Source: Pseudomonadota bacterium
GTDB lineage: Bacteria; Myxococcota_A; Polyangia; Haliangiales; Haliangiaceae
Reading direction: 5' to 3'
Length of the DNA: 64,000 nt
Assembly (NCBI GenBank): GCA_022360315.1
Contig: JAKSDA010000065.1
Coordinates: forward strand, 186,001 to 250,000
Part shown: positions 39,794 through 48,475 of the stretch, in pieces
Position numbering within the stretch: position 1 is the first letter of the stretch
Layout: every line of letters begins with the position of its first letter
Notes under the pieces: generated by a model
Database searches by the model: none
What the model saw: only the letters and a program-made list of their open reading frames with translations
Told to the model about the DNA's origin: nothing
Position numbers and translations under genes: made by a program

Positions 39794-40564
39794 TTGCCCT
39801 TGAGTGTTGCCGAGTTCGCTATTGCCGATATCTCTCAGGACTCGTGGCCCACGGCCGCCTGGGCGGCTTGCCTGGTACACGCGCTGGTCCGCGATGAGGC
39901 CGCGGGCCGCCGCCCGGCCCGACTGACTGAGCCGGGACTGGCGACCTGGAACCGCTTTCGCGGCCGCCTCGCAGTCACCGACCTCTTGGCGCTGCTCTTC
40001 GAGGACGCGGCTGTGCTCCATCCCGTGCCCTTTTCGGCCCGTGCCATCGGCGGGCCACCCGGGCCAGGAGGGCTCGATCGACTGCCCGATAGCCTGGTCC
40101 AGACCTGGCTCGAGGCCGTGCCCACGCTGGATCTCGAGCGACCCAGCGCCGAGTACATCGCCGCTGTGGCCAGCGCCCTCGAGCTGCCGACCCGCATGGC
40201 GCGCTCGGACCTTCACGTGGTCAAGCCGCACCAGACCGTGCTTGAGCTGCCCGGCAGCGGCGGCCAGCTGGCGCATCACATCACCTCGAGCCAGTCCAAC
40301 CTGGCCTTACAAGACAACTTCACCATCGCTTGCGAGACGTGGCAAGAGCTCACTCTGGCCGGCATTGTCGCTCTGGATCGGGCCGCACCCCACACCCGGT
40401 TTGTGAGCGAGCTCGCGCCCGACGATCTGCGCCGTCCCGACCATCCCCTGCGCCAGCGCAACTTCGACTTCGTCATCGGCCTGCACCCCGACAAGGGCGG
40501 TCACTTCCACATCAGCGACGAGCTGGCCATCTGGTTTAGCGGCGCCAAAGTCTTGCTGGTGTGA
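39794..40564 (+). CDS. unrecognised first gene of the BREX operon
   Basis: A 256-residue protein with no family that I recognise, no signal peptide and no membrane segment. It is Leu/Ala-rich and helical in its first half, mixed in the second half (RNFDFVIGLHPDKGGHFHIS). The start is TTG 39794 with a GGAGG site a few bases upstream; no ATG is better placed. It ends three bases before pglW and shares its codon use, so it is almost certainly cotranscribed with the BREX genes. It could be a regulator or a defence accessory. No helix-turn-helix or nuclease motif is evident. Confidence 0.7.
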   Translation: MPLSVAEFAIADISQDSWPTAAWAACLVHALVRDEAAGRRPARLTEPGLATWNRFRGRLAVTDLLALLFEDAAVLHPVPFSARAIGGPPGPGGLDRLPDSLVQTWLEAVPTLDLERPSAEYIAAVASALELPTRMARSDLHVVKPHQTVLELPGSGGQLAHHITSSQSNLALQDNFTIACETWQELTLAGIVALDRAAPHTRFVSELAPDDLRRPDHPLRQRNFDFVIGLHPDKGGHFHISDELAIWFSGAKVLLV

Positions 40565-40567
40565 GTC

Positions 40568-43500
40568 ATGGCCGCGCATTTCATCTCCATGGGCGAGCCT
40601 GCCCACGACGCCGAGCGCCAGGCCATTCGCTTCCTGGTCGAGGGCCTGCCCACCGACTACACCGTGTTTGGCAACGCCTGGCTGGTCGAGCGCAGCGGCG
40701 TGGTCTACGAGCTCGACGCGGTGGTGGCCGCTCCCCACGCCATCTACGTGGTCGAGATCAAGTCCTATCGCGGCCGCATCGAGGGTACCGACCACACCTG
40801 GTACATCCCCGAGCCAGTCCCCAGCCCCATCAAGCGCAATCGCAAGACCGCCCAGGTGCTCAAGGAGCAGCTCAAGCGGCGCAGCTATCAGGCCGGCCAG
40901 GTGTGGGTGCAAGGTCTGGTGTTCCTGTCGGCCACCACCAACGTGGGGGTCAAAGGGCCGGCCAGCCGCGATCGGATCCACACCCGCAAGACCATCCTGG
41001 CTGCTCTGCAAGACCCCGGCCTGGTCGAGCGTCTGAGCGGGCGTCAGTCGCTGGTCCCCACCGAGTCGGCGCAGAGCGACTTGTTGTACGTGCTCACCGG
41101 CACCAGGAGTCGCGGACCGCGTCCACTCCGGCGGGTGCGCGAGTACGACATCGTCGATACCCTCGACCATCACGACACCTACACCGAGCTCGTCGGTCGT
41201 CACAGGGTGTCTGACGCCGAGCGCCTGCTGCGCATCTACAGCATTCCGCCTCTGGCCAGTGAAGACAAGCGCCAGCAGGTCGAGCGCCGCGCCCGCTGGG
41301 AAGCCCAGGTTCTCGGCCGCCTGGGCCGCATTCCCGGCATCCTCAGCGCCGATCCGCCGTTCATCGATGAAGCTGGCCTGGTGCTGCCGCTGGAGCACTT
41401 TCGCGGCATCGCCCTGCCCACGTGGTTAGAGCGCTTCGGACCGGCGGCCCGCACGTCGCGCAAGGCCGGCCGCAACGCCGATCTACGCGTGCGTACCGAC
41501 CTGTGGATGGGCATCGCCCGGGCCATCGACGATGCCCATCGCCAGGGGGTGGTGCATCGCCTTTTGCGCCCCGAGATCATCCTGGTGCAAGACGCCCCCG
41601 ACCCGGACGAGATCCGCGTGATCGGCTTCGATCTGGCCAAGCAGCTGGGTGCCGACACCACCGTCCACTGGACCAGCCTGGCCGACGAGCGCCTGGTGTT
41701 TGCCGCGCCAGAAGTGATCAGCGCCTTCAGCAGCGCCGAGCCGGCCTCGGATCAGTTCAGCCTGGGCGCCATCCTGGCCTTGCTGCTCACTGGCAAGCCG
41801 CTGTTCGCCAGCACGCGCGAGCTCATGGCCGCCCGTCGCCTCATGCGCCGGGTGCGCGACAGCGCCCGAACCATTCCCCTGCACCTCGACGAGGCGGTGA
41901 GCAAGATGGTCGCCATGCGCCCCACAGATCGCTTTCCGTCCTTGCACGAGGCCATCGAGGCGGTGCGCCTGGGCCGGGATCCCGGGACTCGGGCGCTCGA
42001 CTTGTTGCCCCCGACGCAGGCCGAGCTCGACCCGGACAACCTCGAGCCGCGCACCCGCATCGAGCCCGATTACGAGATTCAGGCTCGCCTGGGCCAGGGC
42101 GGCATGGGTGTGGTGTACGCCGCCCGGCACCTGGCCAGTGGACGCATTCGCGCCCTCAAGATCGCCCGCTGCGACAACGCCGCCGAGGAGGCCCTGCGCG
42201 GCGAGCACCGGATCCTCGACCAGCTCGATCACCCCAACGTAGTTCGTGTGCGCGACTTGACCCACATGGTCAAGGGCCGCCTCACCCTGGTCATGGAGCG
42301 GGTCGGCGGCCAGACCCTGCGGCAGTGGCTGGCCGAAAACCAGAATCCGGATCCGCACACCCAGCGTCAACTGGCCGAAAATCTGCTCTCTGGGCTGGAG
42401 TATCTCGAGAACCAGGGGGTGACCCACAAGGACCTCAAGCCCGATAACCTGCTGGTCGGCGACGGCCGACTGACCATCATCGACTTCAGCCTGGCCGCCA
42501 TGCCCGAAGACGCCCCCTATGGCGGCACGGCCCTGTACCGCGATCCGGCCAGCAGCCGCTGGACCCACGCCACGGATCGCTACGCCGCGGCCCTGTGCCT
42601 GTTCGAGCTCTATGCCGGTCGCCACCCCTTTGACGGCACCGTGCCCGAGCCCGGGCAGGGGCCCGCGGTGGCCGAGGACGACATCGACCCGCCCGGCCTG
42701 GCCGCGTTCTTTCGCAAGGCCCTGCACCCAACTCCCGAGCAGCGCTTTCCCTCGGCCCGGGCCATGCGCGATGCCCTGCTCGCCGCTCTCGGTGTGGACG
42801 TCGATGTCCCCGGCGCCGTTGTCAAGGCCGCCGCCTCGGCAGCGGCCGGCGATGCAGCCGGTGCCTTGGCAACTGCCGCCTCGGCAGCTGCCAACGTCGA
42901 TCTGACCACCCCGCTTCGCCTCACCGGCCTGTCCCGGCGCGCGGTCAACGCCCTGGCGCGCAGCCAGGTCGCCACGGTAGCCGATTTACTGGCTCTACCG
43001 GCCAGCCAGGTACAGGGCATTCACGCCATCGGCACCAAGACTGCCGCCGACATTCTGTCCTTTCAAGACGCCCTGCGTGCCCGCGGCCTGAGCCCCGCCG
43101 CTGCCCCGGACCGGCGCATGGAGCCCCCGCTGGTCGCCGACCTCGTCGACTCCCCCGAGCCCCTGGAACGCTTGCCCCTGTCTCCATCGGTGCGCACCAC
43201 CCTGGAGACGCGCCAGTTGCGCACCGTGGGAGCCCTGGCCAGCCAGCCCCAGGCCGAGCTTCTGGCTCTACCGGGCATCGGCCGCAGTCGCCTGTCGCGG
43301 GTGGTCGAGGCCCTGCACCAGTTTCGCGACCATACCCCGGACGCGAACGGCGGCGACGGCGCCCGGGGCGCCCACACCCTGGATCGCTTCTGGGAGCTGG
43401 CTTCCCGGCCGCTGACCGATGACGAGCGCATTGCCGTCGAGCGCTGTGTGGGCATCCTGAGCCAGCCCGAGCCCCAGGCTGACATCGCCGACGATCTGCG

Positions 43501-44755
43501 CAAGCGGCCGGCGCAGGTGAGCGCCGACTTCACCCGCGGCTTGGACCGCCTCGATGTCGCGGCCCTGGCCGATCCCCTGGTCGCTGTCGACAGCGCGCTC
43601 GATGGCTTTGACGGCGTCGTCCGCCTCGACGAGCTGGGCCAGCGTTTTGCCGAGGTGTGGCCCGCCGGCATGGTGTCCGGCGCCGGCATGATCCGCCTGC
43701 TCGTGCGCATCTCGTCCGGTCGCGCCCACCTGGTCGAGGTCGACGGGGTCGACGTGCCCGTGTGCGCCGTGCCGGCCTTTGACCGCGACACCCTGCGCGC
43801 CTTTACCGCCGAAGTCGAGCGTCTGGCCAAACAGTGGCCGCCGGTCGAGCCCGACACCAGCCGACGCACCCTGGCCGGGCTCTTGCCCCACTTTGCCGGC
43901 GATCCCCTGTCCCTGGGCTATCGCCTGTGCGACGACGTCGAGATCACCGCTGCCGGCCACCTGTTCATGCCGCCCATCGACGCGCCCCTGAGCATTGGCT
44001 TTGTCCTCGAGCAAGCCCGCGATCCCGTGCCGCTGGACGACCTGCAGCGCCAGGTGCGCCGCATGTTTGGCCCCGAGACCCCGTATCCGGATCGAGACCA
44101 CCTGATGCAGCTGTTGCGCGACCTCGACTGCCGGGTCCAGGGCGATGCGGTCATCCCCGGACACAGCGCCTCGGTGGTCGCCGCCCCGGCCATGCCCCGC
44201 GATCCCGTCGCCAAGGCGCTGGGCGCCGAGCGCAGTCCCCACGAAGCGGTCCGCGACATGCTGCTCGACGCGGCTGGCTCCCGCGGCTTTCGCATCCTGG
44301 TGACCCCGCCCGAGCACCACGCCGACATTGGCCCTTCGGTAGCCCGGGCCCTCGGCGGCACCTGGGTATCCTTTGCCGACGCCTTTTTCCGCGACCACGG
44401 CGCCAATATCGCCGCTCTCGAGAGGGCCGAGCGCTTCGTGGCCCAGCGCGATGCCCTCACCGAGGCCGCCGAGGACACCATGTTTCGCTTATTAGACGAG
44501 CACGGCCGCCCGGACCACACCGCGGTCGTCGGTGACACCGGGCTCCTCGGCGTGTGCGACGCCCTGGATCTGCCCCGGCGCCTGTACGACGAGACCCTGT
44601 CCGGCAGCCGGGGCTTCTGGGTCCTGGTGGTGCCCGGGGTCATATACAAGAGCCAGCCCCACTTCAACGAAGGCCCCTCCATGTGGCAGCTGGCCGGCGC
44701 GACCTTCTCTCTGTTGACCGCTCTGCCCGATGGCCCGGGGGCCCCGACCGACTGA
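40568..44755 (+). CDS. pglW: BREX type 2 serine/threonine kinase PglW
   Basis: A 1395-residue multidomain protein. Residues 15-130 form a NERD nuclease-related domain (ELDAVVAAPHAIYVVEIKSY). Kinase-like domain 1 (about 235-465) has HRLLRPEII for HRDLKPEN and GFD for DFG, so it looks like a pseudokinase. Kinase domain 2 (about 498-740) has LGQGGMGVVY, ALK, HKDLKPDN and DFS and should be active. Two helix-hairpin-helix units follow (about 781-838 and 866-921, LLALPGIGRSRLSRV). The rest is unassigned. This NERD-kinase order is that of PglW, the kinase of the phage growth limitation system. It lies four bases after the preceding gene. Confidence 0.93.
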   Translation: MAAHFISMGEPAHDAERQAIRFLVEGLPTDYTVFGNAWLVERSGVVYELDAVVAAPHAIYVVEIKSYRGRIEGTDHTWYIPEPVPSPIKRNRKTAQVLKEQLKRRSYQAGQVWVQGLVFLSATTNVGVKGPASRDRIHTRKTILAALQDPGLVERLSGRQSLVPTESAQSDLLYVLTGTRSRGPRPLRRVREYDIVDTLDHHDTYTELVGRHRVSDAERLLRIYSIPPLASEDKRQQVERRARWEAQVLGRLGRIPGILSADPPFIDEAGLVLPLEHFRGIALPTWLERFGPAARTSRKAGRNADLRVRTDLWMGIARAIDDAHRQGVVHRLLRPEIILVQDAPDPDEIRVIGFDLAKQLGADTTVHWTSLADERLVFAAPEVISAFSSAEPASDQFSLGAILALLLTGKPLFASTRELMAARRLMRRVRDSARTIPLHLDEAVSKMVAMRPTDRFPSLHEAIEAVRLGRDPGTRALDLLPPTQAELDPDNLEPRTRIEPDYEIQARLGQGGMGVVYAARHLASGRIRALKIARCDNAAEEALRGEHRILDQLDHPNVVRVRDLTHMVKGRLTLVMERVGGQTLRQWLAENQNPDPHTQRQLAENLLSGLEYLENQGVTHKDLKPDNLLVGDGRLTIIDFSLAAMPEDAPYGGTALYRDPASSRWTHATDRYAAALCLFELYAGRHPFDGTVPEPGQGPAVAEDDIDPPGLAAFFRKALHPTPEQRFPSARAMRDALLAALGVDVDVPGAVVKAAASAAAGDAAGALATAASAAANVDLTTPLRLTGLSRRAVNALARSQVATVADLLALPASQVQGIHAIGTKTAADILSFQDALRARGLSPAAAPDRRMEPPLVADLVDSPEPLERLPLSPSVRTTLETRQLRTVGALASQPQAELLALPGIGRSRLSRVVEALHQFRDHTPDANGGDGARGAHTLDRFWELASRPLTDDERIAVERCVGILSQPEPQADIADDLRKRPAQVSADFTRGLDRLDVAALADPLVAVDSALDGFDGVVRLDELGQRFAEVWPAGMVSGAGMIRLLVRISSGRAHLVEVDGVDVPVCAVPAFDRDTLRAFTAEVERLAKQWPPVEPDTSRRTLAGLLPHFAGDPLSLGYRLCDDVEITAAGHLFMPPIDAPLSIGFVLEQARDPVPLDDLQRQVRRMFGPETPYPDRDHLMQLLRDLDCRVQGDAVIPGHSASVVAAPAMPRDPVAKALGAERSPHEAVRDMLLDAAGSRGFRILVTPPEHHADIGPSVARALGGTWVSFADAFFRDHGANIAALERAERFVAQRDALTEAAEDTMFRLLDEHGRPDHTAVVGDTGLLGVCDALDLPRRLYDETLSGSRGFWVLVVPGVIYKSQPHFNEGPSMWQLAGATFSLLTALPDGPGAPTD

Positions 44756-44770
44756 CTGATCGACGAAATC

Positions 44771-47700
44771 ATGCAAGCCAGCGAACGAGCCCGCCTCACC
44801 ACCGCCCTGCGCAGCCATGTTACCCGCATTGCCGCCGACCTGCGCGACAAGCTGCGCCGGACAGCGAACGCACCGGACCAGGCCCGCGAGCGCGCCCTGG
44901 CCCTGCACCGGGACGAGGGCATCGGCGACGACTTTGAGGTGTGGACCGACGTCCTGTCCCGCCGCGCCGCCGTTCTGTGGGTGCTCAAGTCGGTGTACGT
45001 GCGGGTCCTCGAAGATCGCGGCCTGCTGGCCCCCGGACGCCTGGTCGACCCCGAGGCCCAGGAGCTATTCGAGCGCCTGGCGCCCAACTTGGGCGACACT
45101 GCGTTTCTGCGCTGGGTGTACCGGGATCTGGCCAAGGCCGAGGGTGGCCTGCCCGAGCTATTCACCGCCCAGCCCGCCGAGGTGGCCGCGCCGGACGACG
45201 CCCTGTCCCGGGACCTCATCGCATTCTGGCGCCATCGCGATCCCGACACTGGCGCCACCTGGAGTTTTGCCCACGAGCGCTTTGAAGGCGAGCTCATGGG
45301 CGACCTGTACCAGGAGCTGGACCCGGTGGTCAAAGACCGCTTTGCCCTGTGCCAGACTCCCGACTTTGTGCGCGCCTTCATGCTCGACCGCACCCTCACC
45401 CCTGCCATCGCCACCTTTGGCGCCGACACTGTGCGGGTGATCGACCCGGCCTGTGGCTCCGGCCACTTCTTGATCGATGCCCTCAAACGCCTGATGGCCG
45501 CCACCGCGGCCCAGCACCCGGGCTGGGACCGAGGGCACCTGGTCACGCACTGCCTGGATCGGGTCGTGGGCATCGACCTCAATGACTACGCTTGTGCCCT
45601 GGCCCGAGCCCGCCTGCTCATGACCGCCGCCGACCTGGCCGGCGTGACCGATCTGGCCGACACGGCCCGATTTCATCCGCATGTGTACTGGGCCGACGGC
45701 CTCGACCAGGTCGAGCGCGACGCCGATCTGCGCGGCCAGCAGCTGGATTTGCTCGATGCCAGCCGCAACCAGCCCGTGCCCGGCGCCAGCCTCACCCGGC
45801 CCGAAGTGCGGGTGGCCCTGCGCGCCGTGCTCGACGGCGGCTTTCACGCCGTGGTGGCCAACCCGCCGTACATCACCGAGAAGGATAAGGCCCGCAAGGC
45901 GTATCATACAGAGAGGATTGGGCGGCGTCGGCGTTACATTTCAGCAAGCAGGAAATACTCATTGAGTTCGCCGTTTACCGAGAGGTGTTTTCAGCTCGCA
46001 GTGCCAAGCGGCTTCGTCGGCTTGATTGCAAGCAACAACTTCATGAAGCGCGAATTTGGTAGGCCTTTGATTGAGCAGGTACTGCCAAAGCTGGATCTCA
46101 CGCTGGTCGTGGATACCTCGCAGGCGTACATTCCGTTTCACGGCACTCCCACGGTGCTGCTCTTTGGTCGGCACCGTCCTCCAAGCGAGACGACTGTACG
46201 GACGGTGATGGGCAAACGGGGTGAGACCGGGACTCCTGCGGAGCCAGCCAAAGGCCGAGTATGGACCAGTATCGTCGATGGTTGGGATAGAGTCGGATTC
46301 GAGAATGAGTTTGTTAGTGTCATAGACGTTCCGCGAACGATGCTGGATGAGCACCCGTGGAATCTTGCTGGAGGTGGAGCAATTGAGTTAAAGGAACGGG
46401 TGTCAAGATCGGCCGAAGTGGAACTTGGAAAACTGGTCGAGTCCATCGGATTTATGGCGATTACCGGGGAGGATGAGGCTTTCGTTGCCAAGCCAGACTT
46501 TTTTGCGCGCCATGATCTGCCTAACTGTGGGTTCGGTGTCGGAGAGGATGTGCGGGACTGGCGAGTTACTCCACGGCAAGCAGTACTTTTTCCTTACTCA
46601 GACGATTGGCAGCCTGAGAGTACGGCCGCTGTCTTGGGTTGGCTCTGGCGGTTTCGGACTCTGTTGCGTCGACGGCTGATGTTCGGTAAGACCCAAGAAC
46701 AGGCTGGTCTCACCTGGTTTGAATACCGGCATGTAGGCAAAGACAAGACTGCATCGGCCCTGTCGATCGCCTTCGCCTTCGTCGCCACCCACAATCACTT
46801 CGTGCTCGACCGCGGCGGCAAGGTCTTCAACCGCTCGGCCCCGGTCATCAAGCTCCCCGCCGAGGCCACCGAGGACGACCACCTGGCCTTGCTGGGCCTC
46901 TTGAACTCATCGACCGCGTGCTTCTGGATGAAGCAGGTGTTTCATCCAAAAGGCACGACTTCGGCAAACAGGAACCATCCTGATCCAGAACGATTTGCGT
47001 ACGAGTTCGCAACGACAGGCTTGTCTCAGCTACCAATACCGGAAGTTGGTGTCTACCGCACTGAGCTTATCGATTTGACGAGGAGACTTGATCGTCTCGC
47101 AATGGAGCGCGCGAGACTCGTGAGTCATGAGGTGTGGAGTGATTCGCTGTCGGATGCCAATGCTCTCAGAGACAAGCTCAAGCAACGCTGGAAGGATCAC
47201 GATGATGTGCGGCAGCAGATGGTTTACGCGCAAGAGGAACTGGACTGGCTGGCTTATTATCTCTATGGGCTCACAAAAACGTGGATTCGTTGCCCTCAAG
47301 GTCACTCAAACCGATTGTCGCGCGGACAGCGTGCATTCGAACGGGTAAAGGGGCATCGCAGCTTCGTGAGAGACAAAGGGCAACTCGTTGATACAGTCGA
47401 AGCAGAGTGTGAGACTGGCTCAAGGGCGCTTCCGGATGAGTACCTGGAAACCACAGCGCAGCGCGAGCAGGAGATCCGAAATAGTGAGCATCTTGCGCTG
47501 ATCGACGCCTACCTCTACAAGCGGCTCTGGCGGGACACGGAGGAGAACGTACGAGAAGCAGATTACCGCAAACAATATGACAAGACACAACTCAGACAAT
47601 GGTTGCTTGAACGAATCGAGGCGAATGTAGCAGCCAAACCCAAGCCATTCGCGTTGATGCACCTCTCCGCCGTGCTAATGGATGATGCCAGTTTTCACAC

Positions 47701-48475
47701 TGTGGCAACTGTGTACGCGAGTTCCGCTGGGTTCAGTATTGAAAAGATGCTTCGCGAGTTCTTCGATAAGGAATCCGTGCCGCACCATCCCTTCCACATC
47801 TACACCGACTCCGGCCTCACCAAGCGGGCGGCCTGGGAAGCCACCTGGGCATCGCAGCGCCGCGAAGATGCCGGCGAAAAAATCGAAGACATTCCCGTGC
47901 CGCCTACATACAGTCAGGGCAGCCGGGGCAAGTCGACCGACTTTCTGCGTGGCGAATACTGGAAGCTGCGCGGTAAGCTCGACGTGCCCAAAGAGCGCTT
48001 CATCGCCTTTACCGAGGTGCCCGGCCGGGCGCCCGCCGACACCCTGTACGGCTGGGCCGGCTGGACCCCGCTGCAGCGAGTGCGCGCCCTTCTGGCCATG
48101 GACGAGGACCTCGAAGACGCGGGCCTGCCCATCGCCGACCGCATCGGCGTGCTCGACAGCGCCTGGCGCCTTCTGCCCGATGTGACTCGAGAGGACCCCA
48201 CCGCAGCCCGACGGCTGCGCGCCGAGCTGCAGGCCCTGGTGGGCACGGATGGGCCCAGCCGCGAGATGCTCGAGGACTGGAAGCGCCGCTTCCCGCCGGC
48301 CAAGAAGCGCCCGGCCAAGACCGGGGCGGGCACCTCGCGCGCGACGAAAACGCGTGCGAAGAACAAGAACGCAGCCAAAAAGCGCGCGACGAAACAGAGC
48401 GCAGCCAAGACCCGCGCGGCCAAAACCAACTCGGCCAATACGGGCCCGAGCGGCCGGAGGAAGACGTCGCCATGA
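44771..48475 (+). CDS. pglX: BREX type 2 adenine-specific DNA methyltransferase PglX
   Basis: A 1234-residue N6-adenine methyltransferase. Motif I is IDPACGSGHFLIDALKRL (about residue 225) and the catalytic motif is NPPY (about 363) followed by ITEKDKARKAYH. Typical PglX phrases follow, such as FTERCFQLA, FMKREFGRPLIEQVLP and IPFHGTPTVLLFG. The second half should bind and recognise DNA. Two stretches (about 45895-46745 and 46935-47780) are clearly lower in GC than the flanks, suggesting recombination there. The last 60 residues are Lys/Ala/Thr-rich like a histone H1 tail. It ends in an ATGA overlap with pglY. PglX methylates self DNA in BREX systems. Confidence 0.95.
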   Translation: MQASERARLTTALRSHVTRIAADLRDKLRRTANAPDQARERALALHRDEGIGDDFEVWTDVLSRRAAVLWVLKSVYVRVLEDRGLLAPGRLVDPEAQELFERLAPNLGDTAFLRWVYRDLAKAEGGLPELFTAQPAEVAAPDDALSRDLIAFWRHRDPDTGATWSFAHERFEGELMGDLYQELDPVVKDRFALCQTPDFVRAFMLDRTLTPAIATFGADTVRVIDPACGSGHFLIDALKRLMAATAAQHPGWDRGHLVTHCLDRVVGIDLNDYACALARARLLMTAADLAGVTDLADTARFHPHVYWADGLDQVERDADLRGQQLDLLDASRNQPVPGASLTRPEVRVALRAVLDGGFHAVVANPPYITEKDKARKAYHTERIGRRRRYISASRKYSLSSPFTERCFQLAVPSGFVGLIASNNFMKREFGRPLIEQVLPKLDLTLVVDTSQAYIPFHGTPTVLLFGRHRPPSETTVRTVMGKRGETGTPAEPAKGRVWTSIVDGWDRVGFENEFVSVIDVPRTMLDEHPWNLAGGGAIELKERVSRSAEVELGKLVESIGFMAITGEDEAFVAKPDFFARHDLPNCGFGVGEDVRDWRVTPRQAVLFPYSDDWQPESTAAVLGWLWRFRTLLRRRLMFGKTQEQAGLTWFEYRHVGKDKTASALSIAFAFVATHNHFVLDRGGKVFNRSAPVIKLPAEATEDDHLALLGLLNSSTACFWMKQVFHPKGTTSANRNHPDPERFAYEFATTGLSQLPIPEVGVYRTELIDLTRRLDRLAMERARLVSHEVWSDSLSDANALRDKLKQRWKDHDDVRQQMVYAQEELDWLAYYLYGLTKTWIRCPQGHSNRLSRGQRAFERVKGHRSFVRDKGQLVDTVEAECETGSRALPDEYLETTAQREQEIRNSEHLALIDAYLYKRLWRDTEENVREADYRKQYDKTQLRQWLLERIEANVAAKPKPFALMHLSAVLMDDASFHTVATVYASSAGFSIEKMLREFFDKESVPHHPFHIYTDSGLTKRAAWEATWASQRREDAGEKIEDIPVPPTYSQGSRGKSTDFLRGEYWKLRGKLDVPKERFIAFTEVPGRAPADTLYGWAGWTPLQRVRALLAMDEDLEDAGLPIADRIGVLDSAWRLLPDVTREDPTAARRLRAELQALVGTDGPSREMLEDWKRRFPPAKKRPAKTGAGTSRATKTRAKNKNAAKKRATKQSAAKTRAAKTNSANTGPSGRRKTSP

